NCBI GenBank assembly: GCA_963842725.1
Contig: CAWJHN010000004.1
Location: forward strand, 1 to 64,000
From: UBA10649 sp963842725
GTDB lineage: Bacteria > Actinomycetota > Actinomycetes > S36-B12
Direction of reading: 5' to 3'
DNA length: 64,000 nucleotides
A program made the position numbers and the translations under genes. Numbering within the stretch: the stretch's first letter is position 1; the number at the start of each line of letters is the position of its first letter. Shown one piece after another: positions 16,315-27,056 of this stretch. The notes under the pieces are model-generated. The model saw only the letters and a program-made list of their open reading frames with translations, had not been told where the DNA came from and searched no databases.

Positions 16315-19300
16315 TTAGCCGGCGTCGCCTAGGACCACCCGAACACGGTGCGTGCGCCCGTCGTCGGCCAGCGGGATCGCCGCGCCGTTGTTCGCCAGCA
16401 GCTCGTCGTCAAGTTCGACCGACACCACACCGTGGGTGAGGCCACGTGGGTTCTCCACGACGATCTGGTACCGGGACGAGTGGTATCGGAAGCTGATCTC
16501 GAAGCCCGGCCATGCACGCGGGATGCAAGGGTCGATCACGAGCGTCGTACCCCGAAGTCGGAAGCCGAGGATCGACTCGATGCCAGCCTGATACATCCAG
16601 CCCGCTGATCCTGTGTACCAGGTCCACCCGCCGCGTCCAACGTGCGGCGGTTCCGTGTAGACGTCGGCCGCCATGACGTAAGGCTCCACCTTGTAACGCA
16701 GCACGCCGGCGCGTGTGCTGGAGTGGTTGATCGGGTTGAGCAGCGAGAACAGCTCACCCGCCCGGTCGCCGTCGCCGATTGCGGCGAAGGCGAGTACCGA
16801 CCAGATGGCACCATGGGTGTACTGCCCACCGTTCTCGCGGATGCCGGGCACGTAGCCCTTGATGTAGCCGGGATCGACATCGGAGTGGTCGAACGGTGGG
16901 GTGAACAGCAGAACCAAACCGTCGCCGCGTCGGATGAGGTACTCGTCTACCGCCGCCATCGCCTGCGCGGCTCGAGCCGGGTCAGCGACGCCGGATAGGA
17001 CGCTCCACGACTGGGCGATCGAGTCGATCCTGCATTCGGCATTCGCTGCTGAGCCGAGCGGGGTGCCGTCGTCGAAGAAGGCGCGCCGGTACCAGTCGCC
17101 GTCCCAGCCCTCTTGCTCGACGGCCTGCTGCAGTATCAAGGCGTGGGCTTGCCAGCGTTCCGCATGCGCGCCATCGCCGCGGGCCTGCGCGAGCGGGATG
17201 AACGAGCCGAGCGCGGAGGAAAGGAACCACGCCAGCCATACGCTTTCGCCCCGACCTTCATGACCCACCCGGTTCATGCCGTCGTTCCAGTCGCCCGACC
17301 CGATGAGCGGTAGCCCGTGCTCGCCAACGGCGAGGCTTCGGTCGAGGGCAGCGGCGCAATGGTCGAACAGCGAGGCCGATCGGGTGGAGCGTTCCGGCTG
17401 GAAGTACTCCTCCATCTGGCCGGGCAGCAGGTGGGCCCCCTCGAGGAATGGCACCTGCTCGTCGAGCACGGACGTGTCGCCTGTGACCGCCAGGTAGCGA
17501 TCGACCGTGTACGGCAGCCAGAGGAGGTCGTCGGAGATCCTGGTCCGTACCCCGCGGCCCGACGGCGGATGCCACCAGTGCTGCACGTCTCCCTCGACAA
17601 ACTGACGCGACGCGGCCCGCAGTAGGTGCTCCCGCGCGAGTTCGCGCTTCGAGGGAAGCAGGGCGATCACGTCTTGGAGCTGATCGCGGAACCCGTAAGC
17701 GCCACCCGCTTGGTAGAACGCCGACCTCGCCCACATCCGGCACGCGAGCGTCTGGTAGATCAGCCAGCGGTTGAGCATGATGTCCATCGAGCGATCCGGG
17801 GTGCGCACCTGGATCGTTCCCTGAGCATCGTCCCAGTAGGTCGTCACGTCGCGGAGCATCGATTCGTGGTCGGCCTGCCGGGTGCGGCGGATCAGGTCCA
17901 CGGCCGCGCCGGCATCGCCGGCTTCGCCCAGGAGCACGACCACCTGCGTCCGCGCCCCCCCCGCAAGCTCGAAACTGACCTGCAGCGTGCCGCACGGATC
18001 CAGGCCCGCGCCGACCGCGCCCTGGAGCCGGTGGCCGCGATCCAGCCCCGCCGGCCGATCAGGTGCCCCATTGCGGCCCAGGAACTCGGTCCGATCGGCG
18101 GTCGATGAAGTCTGTCGACCGCCGAGATCGAGGAAGGCGACGCGCTCGGCAAACTCGGTGTTCCACGGGTTGCGTACCAGGAACGCCCCTGTCTCGGGCT
18201 CGAGGGCGGTGATGATGCGGGGTGCGTTCGCCCCGCGTGAGGTGCCCAGGACCCACTCGACGAATGCGGTCACCGAGAGACGCCGAGTAGATCCGGATCG
18301 GTTCTCGATAGTCAGCACCGACACCTTCACGGCCCGATCGAGGGGCACGAACTGCAGCAGTTCGAGTTGAATGCCGGCGTGAAGGTGCTCGAACCGGCTG
18401 TACCCGGCTCCGTGACGGGCGATGTACGTCGAGTCCTCACAACGGATCGGCTGGGTGGTCGGCCCCCATACCTCCCCGGTGTCGTCGTCGCGCACGTAGA
18501 TGGCTTCGCTCACGGGGTCGCTAACGGGGTTGTTGGACCAGCCGGTCAACTGGTTCTCGCGGCTGTTCCCCGACCACGTGTACCCCGAGCCGGATTCGGA
18601 TACCTGGAACCCGAACGACTCGTTTGCGATCACGTTGAGCCACGGCGCCGGGGTGGACTGCCCCGGGCCGAGGATCGTGACGTACTCACGGCCGTCGTCC
18701 GTGAAGCCACCGAGTCCGTTGAAGAACTCCAACTCCGGTCGAAGGACGGCCGGCTCGACCGACGACCGCTTCGACCTGATCGCCGACGGCGGTCGTGCCT
18801 TGCGATCGGGCTGATCGAGCCGTGTCACTTGATCGGCGAGACTGCCTCGGCGGCTGAGAAGGACTGCACGAGCAGCGCTCTGGAGGAGCACGCGATCCTC
18901 ACCCGGGAGTCGGTCGCCGCGAATGATGTACACCCCTCCGCGACCTGCGCCGACATCGTGCTGGAGGACCGACTGGCTCGTGCGCACCAGGGCTTCGAGC
19001 GAGTCGTGCAAGTTCTGGGCGTAGGTCGCACCGTGCTCGTTGAGAATCACGAGATCGACGTCGAGGAGTTTCAGCCGCCAGTACTCGTGTGCGCGCAGAA
19101 GTTGGCGGACGAGGCCGAGATCCTCTGCCTCGTCGATGCGGACCAGCACGATGGGGAGGTCACCGGAGATGCCATAGGCCCACAGCGACGGCGCCCCCCG
19201 ATTGTTTCGGGCCAGCAGGCTCTCCGACGGGCGGAGCGAGGGGTCCGAGTAGAGGACCCGGTTGGCCAGCCGCTGGAAGAGGTGCGCCTCGTCGGACTGG

Positions 19301-22300
19301 ATTCCCAGGTGGTGTAGTTGCACCTGCGCCTGGGTCCACGCCAGCACGGCAGCGCGTTCGAAGGTGGCCGACTCGCGGTACTTGTCGGCCAGGTCCAGCA
19401 CCTCTTCGCGCGACCCGGCGACCACCGTGGAGAAGATCGCGTGCGCCGTTGCCCCTGCGGCGAGCGTCACGCGGCAGCGCAGGCTGAAGATCGGATCCAG
19501 CACGGAGCCGACCGTGTTCGAAAGCGGGTGCCCGTCGATCACCGAGACGGGCGAGCGGACCGATCGGCCGCGCCCGAGGAAACGGGCGCGATCCGTCTCA
19601 TACTGAACGACCCCCGCGGGTTGGTCCTCGAGCGCTACCACGTGGGCAGCCCAGATCGATGGTTCGGCTGCCGATTGTGGTCGCCGCGTGGCAACGAGGG
19701 CACCGATGTCGGGAACGAAATCGGTCTGCACGAACAGGTTCTGAAATGCGGGGTGCGCCATATCCGCTGCTTGCGGCGCGAGGGCGATCTCGGCGTACGA
19801 CGTGAGCTCGATCTTGCGTTCGCGTGTGCCGAGGTTTGTCAGCGACACGCGGCGGATCTCCGCGTCGTGCTCGGCCGATACGACGACGGTGAGCCCCGTT
19901 GAGATCGACCCGTCGCGGCGGGAGAACTCGGCGCGGTCCTCGGAGTAGATGACCTCATAACTGTCCGCTTCGGCACCGGTCGGTTGATGCCCCGCCGACC
20001 ACACCGCGCCCGTCTCCATGTCGCGCAGGAAGAGGTAGCTGCCCCAGTTGTCTTGGGTGACATCCTCACGCCATCGTGTTACCGCGACGTCGCCCCACCG
20101 GCTGTAGCCGGATCCCGCGGTGGTGACCATGACGGCATACCGGCCGTTCGACAGCAGGTGCGTCCGCGGCAGCGCGTCGTGGGGCGATGTGAAGCGACGC
20201 AGGACCGGCGGCACCAGATCACGGACGTCGGCCGCGCTCTTCACCTCCTCGGCGCGTGGCCGGGCCACGAGCACGTCGCGCGGCATTCGCTCCTGCAACA
20301 GCAGCTCGGCGGCCTCGACGATGGGGTCGGCGTGGAAGCGCTCCACCATTGCCCTGTCGTTGAGGACGTTGCCGATGGCCACCAGCGCCATTCCCTGGTG
20401 GTGGGCCATGTAGCTGTTGACGACCGCGACCGACTCCCCTTCCGGCAGCCGGCGCTCCGTGTAGTCGAGCGCCTCGCGGAAGCCGTATCGCCCCTCGGCG
20501 CCGGCAGCCGTGAGGCGAACGAGGTTCTTGACCGCGGCCTTCGGTTCGATCATGGCGGCAAGGGCCGTCGCGTACGGGGCGATGACGACATCCTCGCTCA
20601 GCCCCCGCTTCAGGCCGAGGCCGGGAACGCCGAAACCCGAGTACTGGTAGGTGTTCGCAAGGTCGCGCGCGTTGAAACCCGACTCGGAGATTCCCCACGG
20701 CACACCGATATCGGTGGCGTAGTTGATCTGACGCGCAACGACCAGCCGGTTCGTCTGGTCTAGGAGGCCGTGGGCCGGCGAGCGCATCACGAGCGCTGGC
20801 ATGAGGTACTCGAACATCGATCCGGACCAGGAGATGAGGGCCGATCCACGACCGACTGGCGTCAGCGCCCGGCCGAGACGGAACCAATGTTCCGGCTCGA
20901 CGTCACCCTTGGCTATCGCCAGGAAGCTGGTGAGTCGGGCCTCGGAGGCGAGTAAGTCGTAGTAGCTCGGGTCCAATGAACCGTCGCGAACCCTGAAGCC
21001 GATCGAGAACAGCATGCGCGTCGGGTCGAACAGGAAGGAGAAGTCCATCTCGTCGAAGAGCTGCTGGGCTCGATCAGCAATCGCGCCGAGGCGCCGGACG
21101 AGCCCCGCGGCTGCACGCGCGCTGTCGTCCATGTTGCCATCGGTCGGGTCGGACAACTGCGCGATCGTCGGAAAGGCGCCGAGTTGTGCGGACGCACTGA
21201 ACAACGCCTGGTCGCGGGCGTGGCTGGCGGCAGTGCGCCTTGCGGCCGCGGCCCATGTCACGAGTTCGCTCTCTGCTCCCTCGCCGCGCTCGGCGTTGAG
21301 CACCACGGCGACGTCCGAAAGCGTGTCGGTGTACACGACGAGCTTTGCCAGCTGCGCGGCCCAGTCCCTCAGGGTGAGGGGAACGGTGACCCCGACTCCA
21401 TCGGGCAGCAACAGCGCTTCGTCGAGTTGCCGCCTCGTGAGGGTGGAACTTCGCCCACGGCCGATCACAGAGGCAGCAGCGCGAGTCAATGCGAGCGCGT
21501 CTGCGACGCCAGCGATCGCGGCCGCCGCAGGCAGCGGCTGGTCGATCATCTGCCGGCAGGCGTTCGACAACGCCAGCAGGTGCCCAGCGAGGTTGCCGCT
21601 GTCGACAGAGGACACGTAGTCCGGCTCCAGCCGGCGAAGATCACGCGTGTCATACCAGTTGTACAGGTGCCCGCGGTAGCGCTCCAGTTCGCCCATCGTG
21701 GCCAGCGTCTGCTCCAGGCGTTCCACCATCTCGAACGTCCCGATCCAACCGAAGTCGCGGGCTGTCACCGTCGAGAGCAGGTACATCCCGATGTTGGTCG
21801 GCGAGGTGCGATGTGCGACGACCGGGGTCGGATCGTCCTGGAAGTTGTCGGGCGGCAGCCCATGATCCTCTTGCTCCACGAAGGTCTCGAAGAACAGCCA
21901 GGTGCGACGAGCGGTGATGCGCAGCGCATCGACTTCGGCCGCCGACAGCACTTCCGACGCCGATTCGGGAGGGGGCAAGCTGATCCAGAGCGCGACCAGC
22001 GGTGAGGACAACCACAGCACGACGAACGGCGCGGCGATCCAAACGGCATCGGGCTTCACGGCCAGGACCAGAGCGAGCGTTCCCAACCCCATCACTACAG
22101 CACCGGCCATCTGACGGGCGAACCCCGCAGCGCTCAGGTGGTGGCTGGCTTGGGCGCGCGCGGCGGTGGTCCATTCGAGTAGGTTCCGCCGAGTGACCAG
22201 GAGCCGGATCAGCGTCCGAACGATCGCGTCGATCATCAGCCACGCTTGGTAGGCGACGAACGTGATGCCGAGCACGATGTGGGCGGCAGCTGCGGCGAAA

Positions 22301-24978
22301 TCGGCACCGACGGCGACTGCGTGGCTGCGCTTGGAGATGCCCTGCCGGCGTGGCCGCAGGCCGGCCACGGCCGGCAGCACAGCGGGGATCGCCACTGTGG
22401 CCACGATGAGCCACGTCCACTGGCTCGCCGAGACGTGCGGAAGCGTCCAGGCCGCGATCAGCGTCGCCACGGTTAGGGGTGCGGACAGCGTGCGCCGGAG
22501 GTTGTCGATCATCTTCCAGCGAGCAATGAGCGGCACCGAACTTTCCGAGCGCGCGCCCGTGGCATCGCGTGCCACGCCCAGGATCCACGGCAGCAATTGC
22601 CAGTCGCCGCGCGCCCACCGGTGCTGGCGGCTCGCCGAGACGAGGTAGTTGGAGGGGTACTCGTCGAAGAGCTCGATGTCCGTGACAAGTCCGGCTCGGG
22701 CGAATACGCCTTCGAAGAGGTCGTGGCTCAGCAGTGCATTGTCGGGGACCCGGTCCGCCATCGCTGCGCGGAACGCGTCGACGTCGTAGATCCCCTTGCC
22801 GGTGTAGCTCCCCTCCTGGAACAGATCCTGGTACACATCGGACACCGCCGACGCGTACGGGTCGATCCCCGCCGACCCGGAGAAGATGCGCTGGTAGATC
22901 GAGCCGCCCTGCTCAGCCGGCAGCGTCGGGGTGATCCGCGGTTGCAGCACCCCATAGCCCTCGACGACGCGACCCGCCGCAGCATCGATGCGCGGCCGGT
23001 TAAGCGGGTGGGCGATCGTGCCCACGAGGCGCCTGACGGCACCCAACGGAAGCCGCGTATCGGCGTCGAGCGTGACGACGTACCGCACATCCGGCGGTGG
23101 CGTCGACGCCGGCCGGCCGTTCGTGATGATGCTGGTCGTGGTCGAGCCGCGCAGCAGGTCGTTCAGCTCGTGGAGCTTGCCCCGCTTGCGTTCCCAACCC
23201 ATCCAGCAGCCGTCCGCTTCGTTCCAGGTCCGTGTGCGGTGGAGGAGCAGGAATCGGGCGCCCCCACCGGGGGCTTCGCCGTATCGGGCGTTGAGCTCGT
23301 CGATCGCCGCCGTACCGGCGGCGAGAAGCTCGTCGTCGCCGGGGACGCTCTCGGCCGCGGCGTCGAGCCAGTCCGATAGCAGTGCGAAGCGAACATCGCC
23401 GTCACCATTCCCGAGGAAGTGCACCTCCAGTCCCCTGACCTGCGACTGGACGTCAGCCTCACTGGTGAGCAGCATCGGTACCACGACCAGTGTCCTCAAG
23501 TCCGCGGGTATGCCGTTGTCGAGAATCAGCCGCGGCATCGCCTGCGGGCCTAGCACCCTCGTTACCAGCATGTTGACCAGGGCCACCGACAGATCGGAGA
23601 CCGGCACCAGGGCGAGGGCCGCGAGGACGACAAGGCCGCCCACTGGACTCCCTTCCGGAGCGAACAGCAGAGGCAAGGCGAGGACGGCGGCAGTGACCAC
23701 GGCGATCATCGACAGGTAGCCAATGCCGGCCGCGTTGACGAAGACGCGCCGGAGCCGCTCGGTGAGGTGCAGCCGAACCCCGAGCGCCGACTCGAGCGCA
23801 GGCCGGCCGTCCGAGACCAGGAAGTATCCGGGGTCGCGGTGGCGGGCTGACTGGAGCTGCGCGCCCTCGACGGCCGGAGGCACCGCCTCCGCCATCTGTA
23901 CCGCCGCGGTAGCGACCTCGATCTCGGTGCGACCCGAACCGCGCGCGATCTCCTCGATCGCGTCGCGATAGTGGTTCCGTGTCGTGAAGTCCATGTCGGC
24001 GAACGCGCAGCGGTCGCGCAGCATTGCATCGACCGAACTGACGCTCTCCACGAACTGAGCCCAGTCGAACCAGGAGAGCAGGCGCATGCTCATGATCACG
24101 TTCCGGACCGTCACATTCATCATCGCCTGCTGCTGATGCTCGCGGCGCACCAGCTCCTCGGCGGTGGTGTCCTGCGAAGCGAGAAGCTCCTCAAGCCAAA
24201 GCAAGGCGGGGGTAGTCGCGGGGTCGAGATCTCGGAGCCGCTGGAACAACTGCACGCGCGCCGCAGTGGGAAGCGTCGCACGCTTGAGCCGTCTCATGGA
24301 TGCAGCGGCTCGGTCCTGTCCGTCGGCACCGACGCCGAGGAGGTCGTCAGCGAGCTCGTCCGCCAGCTGTCGGGCTGCGCGCTTGCGCACGATCTGCTCC
24401 GTCATGCGGCGAAGGTTCTCCACCAGAAGGATGCGCAGGCTGATCGCGATCGCCCAGAGCTCGCCGATCGTCAGGGGCTGGACCTCCTGATACGCGTTCA
24501 GCATTCGCCGCAGGCTCTCCTGGTCCAAGCGACTGTCGGTGTGCGCGATGTACCCCCACGCGATGCCAAGCACCCGCGGGTATCCGGCAAGGGGGCCATC
24601 CGCGAGTTTGGGCAACTCGCGGTAGTAGGTGGGGGGCAGGTCGTCGCGGATCTCGCGGAGCTGCTCGTCGACGATGGGGAAGTTGTCGACCAGCCACTCT
24701 GCGGCGGGGGTGATCGTTCGCTCGTCCTTGATCGCACGAGCCAGCACTCGGTATGAGTCCACTAGCACGCGACCGTTGTCCGCGATCCGAGAATGGACGT
24801 CGCGCCCACGGTGGGGCGCGTCGGTCACCGACTGCGCTGCGGCCAGTGACTGGCCGTGTTGCTCGAGACGTTCCACGCTGAAGAGTTCTGCGAGGATCGG
24901 CTCGTCGAACTCCGCCTCCGAAGGACCTCGCCGCCGACCACCCGCTAGTTCATCTCGGTAGGGCTGGTTCGCCTTCAT
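16315..24978 (-). CDS. ndvB: Cyclic beta-1,2-glucan synthase-like giant membrane protein (GT84-GH94)
   Basis: A 2887-residue protein with the size and order of Brucella Cgs and Agrobacterium ChvB. Several transmembrane segments lie at about 410-480 and 830-1010. Between them is a GT84 glycosyltransferase domain with YVVTLDADTRLPLG (about 634, the DAD metal motif) and RQHRWARGDW (about 785, QxxRW). A glucoamylase-like domain follows, with WSGSMFEYLMP near 1393. Two beta-sandwich GT36-type domains begin near 1610 and 2090. The C-terminal GH94 phosphorylase-like (alpha/alpha)6 domain has SGDWNDGMNRVGH near 2563, containing the general-acid Asp. It should polymerise UDP-glucose into beta-1,2-glucan at the membrane and trim the chain. 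It stands alone and has no frameshift. Confidence 0.92.
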   Translation of the reverse strand: MKANQPYRDELAGGRRRGPSEAEFDEPILAELFSVERLEQHGQSLAAAQSVTDAPHRGRDVHSRIADNGRVLVDSYRVLARAIKDERTITPAAEWLVDNFPIVDEQLREIRDDLPPTYYRELPKLADGPLAGYPRVLGIAWGYIAHTDSRLDQESLRRMLNAYQEVQPLTIGELWAIAISLRILLVENLRRMTEQIVRKRAARQLADELADDLLGVGADGQDRAAASMRRLKRATLPTAARVQLFQRLRDLDPATTPALLWLEELLASQDTTAEELVRREHQQQAMMNVTVRNVIMSMRLLSWFDWAQFVESVSSVDAMLRDRCAFADMDFTTRNHYRDAIEEIARGSGRTEIEVATAAVQMAEAVPPAVEGAQLQSARHRDPGYFLVSDGRPALESALGVRLHLTERLRRVFVNAAGIGYLSMIAVVTAAVLALPLLFAPEGSPVGGLVVLAALALVPVSDLSVALVNMLVTRVLGPQAMPRLILDNGIPADLRTLVVVPMLLTSEADVQSQVRGLEVHFLGNGDGDVRFALLSDWLDAAAESVPGDDELLAAGTAAIDELNARYGEAPGGGARFLLLHRTRTWNEADGCWMGWERKRGKLHELNDLLRGSTTTSIITNGRPASTPPPDVRYVVTLDADTRLPLGAVRRLVGTIAHPLNRPRIDAAAGRVVEGYGVLQPRITPTLPAEQGGSIYQRIFSGSAGIDPYASAVSDVYQDLFQEGSYTGKGIYDVDAFRAAMADRVPDNALLSHDLFEGVFARAGLVTDIELFDEYPSNYLVSASRQHRWARGDWQLLPWILGVARDATGARSESSVPLIARWKMIDNLRRTLSAPLTVATLIAAWTLPHVSASQWTWLIVATVAIPAVLPAVAGLRPRRQGISKRSHAVAVGADFAAAAAHIVLGITFVAYQAWLMIDAIVRTLIRLLVTRRNLLEWTTAARAQASHHLSAAGFARQMAGAVVMGLGTLALVLAVKPDAVWIAAPFVVLWLSSPLVALWISLPPPESASEVLSAAEVDALRITARRTWLFFETFVEQEDHGLPPDNFQDDPTPVVAHRTSPTNIGMYLLSTVTARDFGWIGTFEMVERLEQTLATMGELERYRGHLYNWYDTRDLRRLEPDYVSSVDSGNLAGHLLALSNACRQMIDQPLPAAAAIAGVADALALTRAAASVIGRGRSSTLTRRQLDEALLLPDGVGVTVPLTLRDWAAQLAKLVVYTDTLSDVAVVLNAERGEGAESELVTWAAAARRTAASHARDQALFSASAQLGAFPTIAQLSDPTDGNMDDSARAAAGLVRRLGAIADRAQQLFDEMDFSFLFDPTRMLFSIGFRVRDGSLDPSYYDLLASEARLTSFLAIAKGDVEPEHWFRLGRALTPVGRGSALISWSGSMFEYLMPALVMRSPAHGLLDQTNRLVVARQINYATDIGVPWGISESGFNARDLANTYQYSGFGVPGLGLKRGLSEDVVIAPYATALAAMIEPKAAVKNLVRLTAAGAEGRYGFREALDYTERRLPEGESVAVVNSYMAHHQGMALVAIGNVLNDRAMVERFHADPIVEAAELLLQERMPRDVLVARPRAEEVKSAADVRDLVPPVLRRFTSPHDALPRTHLLSNGRYAVMVTTAGSGYSRWGDVAVTRWREDVTQDNWGSYLFLRDMETGAVWSAGHQPTGAEADSYEVIYSEDRAEFSRRDGSISTGLTVVVSAEHDAEIRRVSLTNLGTRERKIELTSYAEIALAPQAADMAHPAFQNLFVQTDFVPDIGALVATRRPQSAAEPSIWAAHVVALEDQPAGVVQYETDRARFLGRGRSVRSPVSVIDGHPLSNTVGSVLDPIFSLRCRVTLAAGATAHAIFSTVVAGSREEVLDLADKYRESATFERAAVLAWTQAQVQLHHLGIQSDEAHLFQRLANRVLYSDPSLRPSESLLARNNRGAPSLWAYGISGDLPIVLVRIDEAEDLGLVRQLLRAHEYWRLKLLDVDLVILNEHGATYAQNLHDSLEALVRTSQSVLQHDVGAGRGGVYIIRGDRLPGEDRVLLQSAARAVLLSRRGSLADQVTRLDQPDRKARPPSAIRSKRSSVEPAVLRPELEFFNGLGGFTDDGREYVTILGPGQSTPAPWLNVIANESFGFQVSESGSGYTWSGNSRENQLTGWSNNPVSDPVSEAIYVRDDDTGEVWGPTTQPIRCEDSTYIARHGAGYSRFEHLHAGIQLELLQFVPLDRAVKVSVLTIENRSGSTRRLSVTAFVEWVLGTSRGANAPRIITALEPETGAFLVRNPWNTEFAERVAFLDLGGRQTSSTADRTEFLGRNGAPDRPAGLDRGHRLQGAVGAGLDPCGTLQVSFELAGGARTQVVVLLGEAGDAGAAVDLIRRTRQADHESMLRDVTTYWDDAQGTIQVRTPDRSMDIMLNRWLIYQTLACRMWARSAFYQAGGAYGFRDQLQDVIALLPSKRELAREHLLRAASRQFVEGDVQHWWHPPSGRGVRTRISDDLLWLPYTVDRYLAVTGDTSVLDEQVPFLEGAHLLPGQMEEYFQPERSTRSASLFDHCAAALDRSLAVGEHGLPLIGSGDWNDGMNRVGHEGRGESVWLAWFLSSALGSFIPLAQARGDGAHAERWQAHALILQQAVEQEGWDGDWYRRAFFDDGTPLGSAANAECRIDSIAQSWSVLSGVADPARAAQAMAAVDEYLIRRGDGLVLLFTPPFDHSDVDPGYIKGYVPGIRENGGQYTHGAIWSVLAFAAIGDGDRAGELFSLLNPINHSSTRAGVLRYKVEPYVMAADVYTEPPHVGRGGWTWYTGSAGWMYQAGIESILGFRLRGTTLVIDPCIPRAWPGFEISFRYHSSRYQIVVENPRGLTHGVVSVELDDELLANNGAAIPLADDGRTHRVRVVLGDAG

Positions 24979-25304
24979 TGGCCACTCTCAACGAGTTGTG
25001 CTTCTTAGGTTACCGCAAGCGGCTGGGTGCGTCAGGAGCTGTTGGGCTGCTCCGCGGATACACGCACCCCGACCGCGTGCAAGGCGCTGACCAACGCCGC
25101 GCCTTCGCAGCCCGAGGCCGGCCAGCAAAGGGTTTCGGGATGCAAGCGAAGGCTGTAACTCTCCCTTCGCAGCGCTGGCGTCGATGACGACCCGCTTCTG
25201 CGAACACGTGATGCGCAGGTCCGAGATCAGACCTCTCGACCACGAGCCTGCCTCGCTCTCGAATCCCACGCAGCAGCGGCCGACCAGCCTGCAGTACATC
25301 CTTA
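24979..25304. other. Intergenic region, nothing recognised
   Basis: About 326 bases separate the start of the giant glucan synthase gene from the end of the butanediol dehydrogenase gene. It must hold the glucan synthase promoter on the minus strand, but I see no convincing -10/-35 pair, no repeat and no conserved small protein. Confidence 0.4.
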
Positions 25305-26360
25305 TCAGGGATGGACGAGGATCTTGACGGCGGTCTCGTTGTGGTTGATCAACTCGTCGAACCCGTCTTCCACGAGGCGGTCGAGGGGAATCATCGCCGT
25401 GATGAAAGGAGCAAGGATGACCTTGCCCTCCTGGACGAGCTTGATCGTGGCGGGGTGGTCGTTGCAGTAGGCGATGGTGCCGCGCAGGTCGATCTCCTTG
25501 AGCACGAGGGCCTGCATGTCAATAGTCGCTGGCTTGCTCCAGATCGACACGTTGACCACGACGCCGCCGGGCTTGACCGCGGCGAGGAGCTGGTCGAGGA
25601 CGGCGTTGACGCTGGAGCACTCGAAGCAGACGTCGGCGCCGAGGCCTCCAGTGAGCTCGAGGATGCGGGCGGCGATGTCGTCCTTGCTCGGATCAAGGAC
25701 GTGGTCGGCGACCCCGGTCGACAGCGCCTTGGCCTTCCGAGCCTCGCTGAGCTCGGACACGATCACTGTGAGGCCCTCGGCCTTGAGCACGGCAGACAGC
25801 AGTAGGCCGATTGGGCCAGCGCCTCCAACGAAGGCGACGTCACCGGCTTTGGCGCCACTGCGCACGTATGCATGGTGGCCGACTGACAGTGGTTCGATGA
25901 GTGCGGCCTCGTCGAGCGGGATACTGCCGACGGGGTGGACCCAGCGCCGGTCGACGACGATCTGCTCGCTTAGCCCGCCTCCGCCGCCGGCGAGCCCGAT
26001 GAACCCCATCTTGGTGCACAGGTTGTAGCGGCCGTCCCTGCAGGGCACGCATTCGCCGCACACGAAGTACGGCTCCACCACGACATGCTCGCCGATCGTC
26101 AGGTCGGTGATGCCGTCGCCAAGGGCGGAGATCGTCCCCGAGAACTCATGGCCCATGGTCACCGGCTCCTCCTCGTGGGTGAGCGGGTGTGGGTGGCCCT
26201 TGGCGGGGATGAAGATCGGCCCCTCGAGGAACTCGTGAAGGTCAGTGCCGCAGATGCCGCACCAGGCGATGTCGATCGTGACTGCTCCTGGGCGCAGGAC
26301 TGGGACAGGCACATCGGTGATCGTGATGTCCTTGGGTCCGTTGAAACGTGCTGCCTTCAT
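25305..26360 (-). CDS. bdhA: Zinc-dependent 2,3-butanediol/alcohol dehydrogenase
   Basis: A medium-chain dehydrogenase of about 351 residues that interconverts acetoin and 2,3-butanediol, or a related polyol and ketone. Catalytic-zinc ligands are in WCGICGTDLHEF and MGHEFSG; the structural zinc has four Cys in CGECVPCRDGRYNLC. The Rossmann motif is FVGGAGPIGLLL. ATG 26360 (MKAARFNGPKDI) has GGAGAGG nine bases upstream and is preferred over the in-frame ATG at 26378. A cupin gene lies upstream in the same direction, about 120 bases away. Substrate is inferred from family resemblance. Confidence 0.85.
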   Translation of the reverse strand: MKAARFNGPKDITITDVPVPVLRPGAVTIDIAWCGICGTDLHEFLEGPIFIPAKGHPHPLTHEEEPVTMGHEFSGTISALGDGITDLTIGEHVVVEPYFVCGECVPCRDGRYNLCTKMGFIGLAGGGGGLSEQIVVDRRWVHPVGSIPLDEAALIEPLSVGHHAYVRSGAKAGDVAFVGGAGPIGLLLSAVLKAEGLTVIVSELSEARKAKALSTGVADHVLDPSKDDIAARILELTGGLGADVCFECSSVNAVLDQLLAAVKPGGVVVNVSIWSKPATIDMQALVLKEIDLRGTIAYCNDHPATIKLVQEGKVILAPFITAMIPLDRLVEDGFDELINHNETAVKILVHP

Positions 26361-26482
26361 GGGGGACCTCTCCGTCATGGATCTTTGGATGGCTGAATGC
26401 TCGGCAGTGCGGCACGACCCGGGCTGGAACCCTGCCGGCCAGGACGTCGGCTAGGCGAAGAAGCCAAGCGGCTTCGGGACCT

Positions 26483-26947
26483 CTAGGCGTGCTGGTCTGC
26501 CACTGGACCCGGTTGGACGGACCAGTCGGCGGGTTCGTCGTCAGTGTCGGACTCGGCGATCGCCTTGGTCTGGTGCACCTTGCCCGGCTTGTGGTGCTGC
26601 GGCGCATAGATCGTGTAGACCTGCATCGGCTCGTCGCCGGTGTTGGTGATGTTGTGCCAACTGCCGGCCGGAACGATGACGCACCAGCCGTCGGTCACCT
26701 CCTGGTCGAAGGTGAGTTCGTCCTTGTCGGATCCCATCTGGGCGCGGCCGCGGCCGCGGTCGAGCCGAATGAGCTGGTCGGTGTCGCCATGCATCTCGAG
26801 GCCGATGTCGCCGCCGACCGGGATCGACATGAGGGTGACCTGCAGGTACTTGCCGCTCCAAGCCACGGTGCGGTAGTTCGGGTTCTCCAGTGTCTCGGTC
26901 TCCAGATCGAACGCCTGGGGACGCGGACCGATGTCTGCGATGCTCAT
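26483..26947 (-). CDS. Cupin-domain protein
   Basis: A 154-residue small beta-barrel. The first cupin motif reads IGLEMHGDTDQLIRLDRGRGRAQ with GLEMHGDTDQ supplying metal ligands, and the second motif is VPAGSWHNITNTGDEPM. ATG 26947 (MSIADIGPRPQAF) has AAAGGA eight bases upstream; the longer in-frame extension is Arg-rich and unlikely. Such proteins may be sugar isomerases or dioxygenase-like; no specific reaction can be assigned. It lies upstream of the dehydrogenase on the same strand. Confidence 0.8.
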   Translation of the reverse strand: MSIADIGPRPQAFDLETETLENPNYRTVAWSGKYLQVTLMSIPVGGDIGLEMHGDTDQLIRLDRGRGRAQMGSDKDELTFDQEVTDGWCVIVPAGSWHNITNTGDEPMQVYTIYAPQHHKPGKVHQTKAIAESDTDDEPADWSVQPGPVADQHA

Positions 26948-27056
26948 CCTGAGATCCTTTCGTTGCGTGGACCGGGACGGGATCCTCGAACTCGAGGGGC
27001 CATTGCCGGCATGTCTCATGCTGTCATCGCGGGCCCTGGCCGGCGAGCGATCACGG

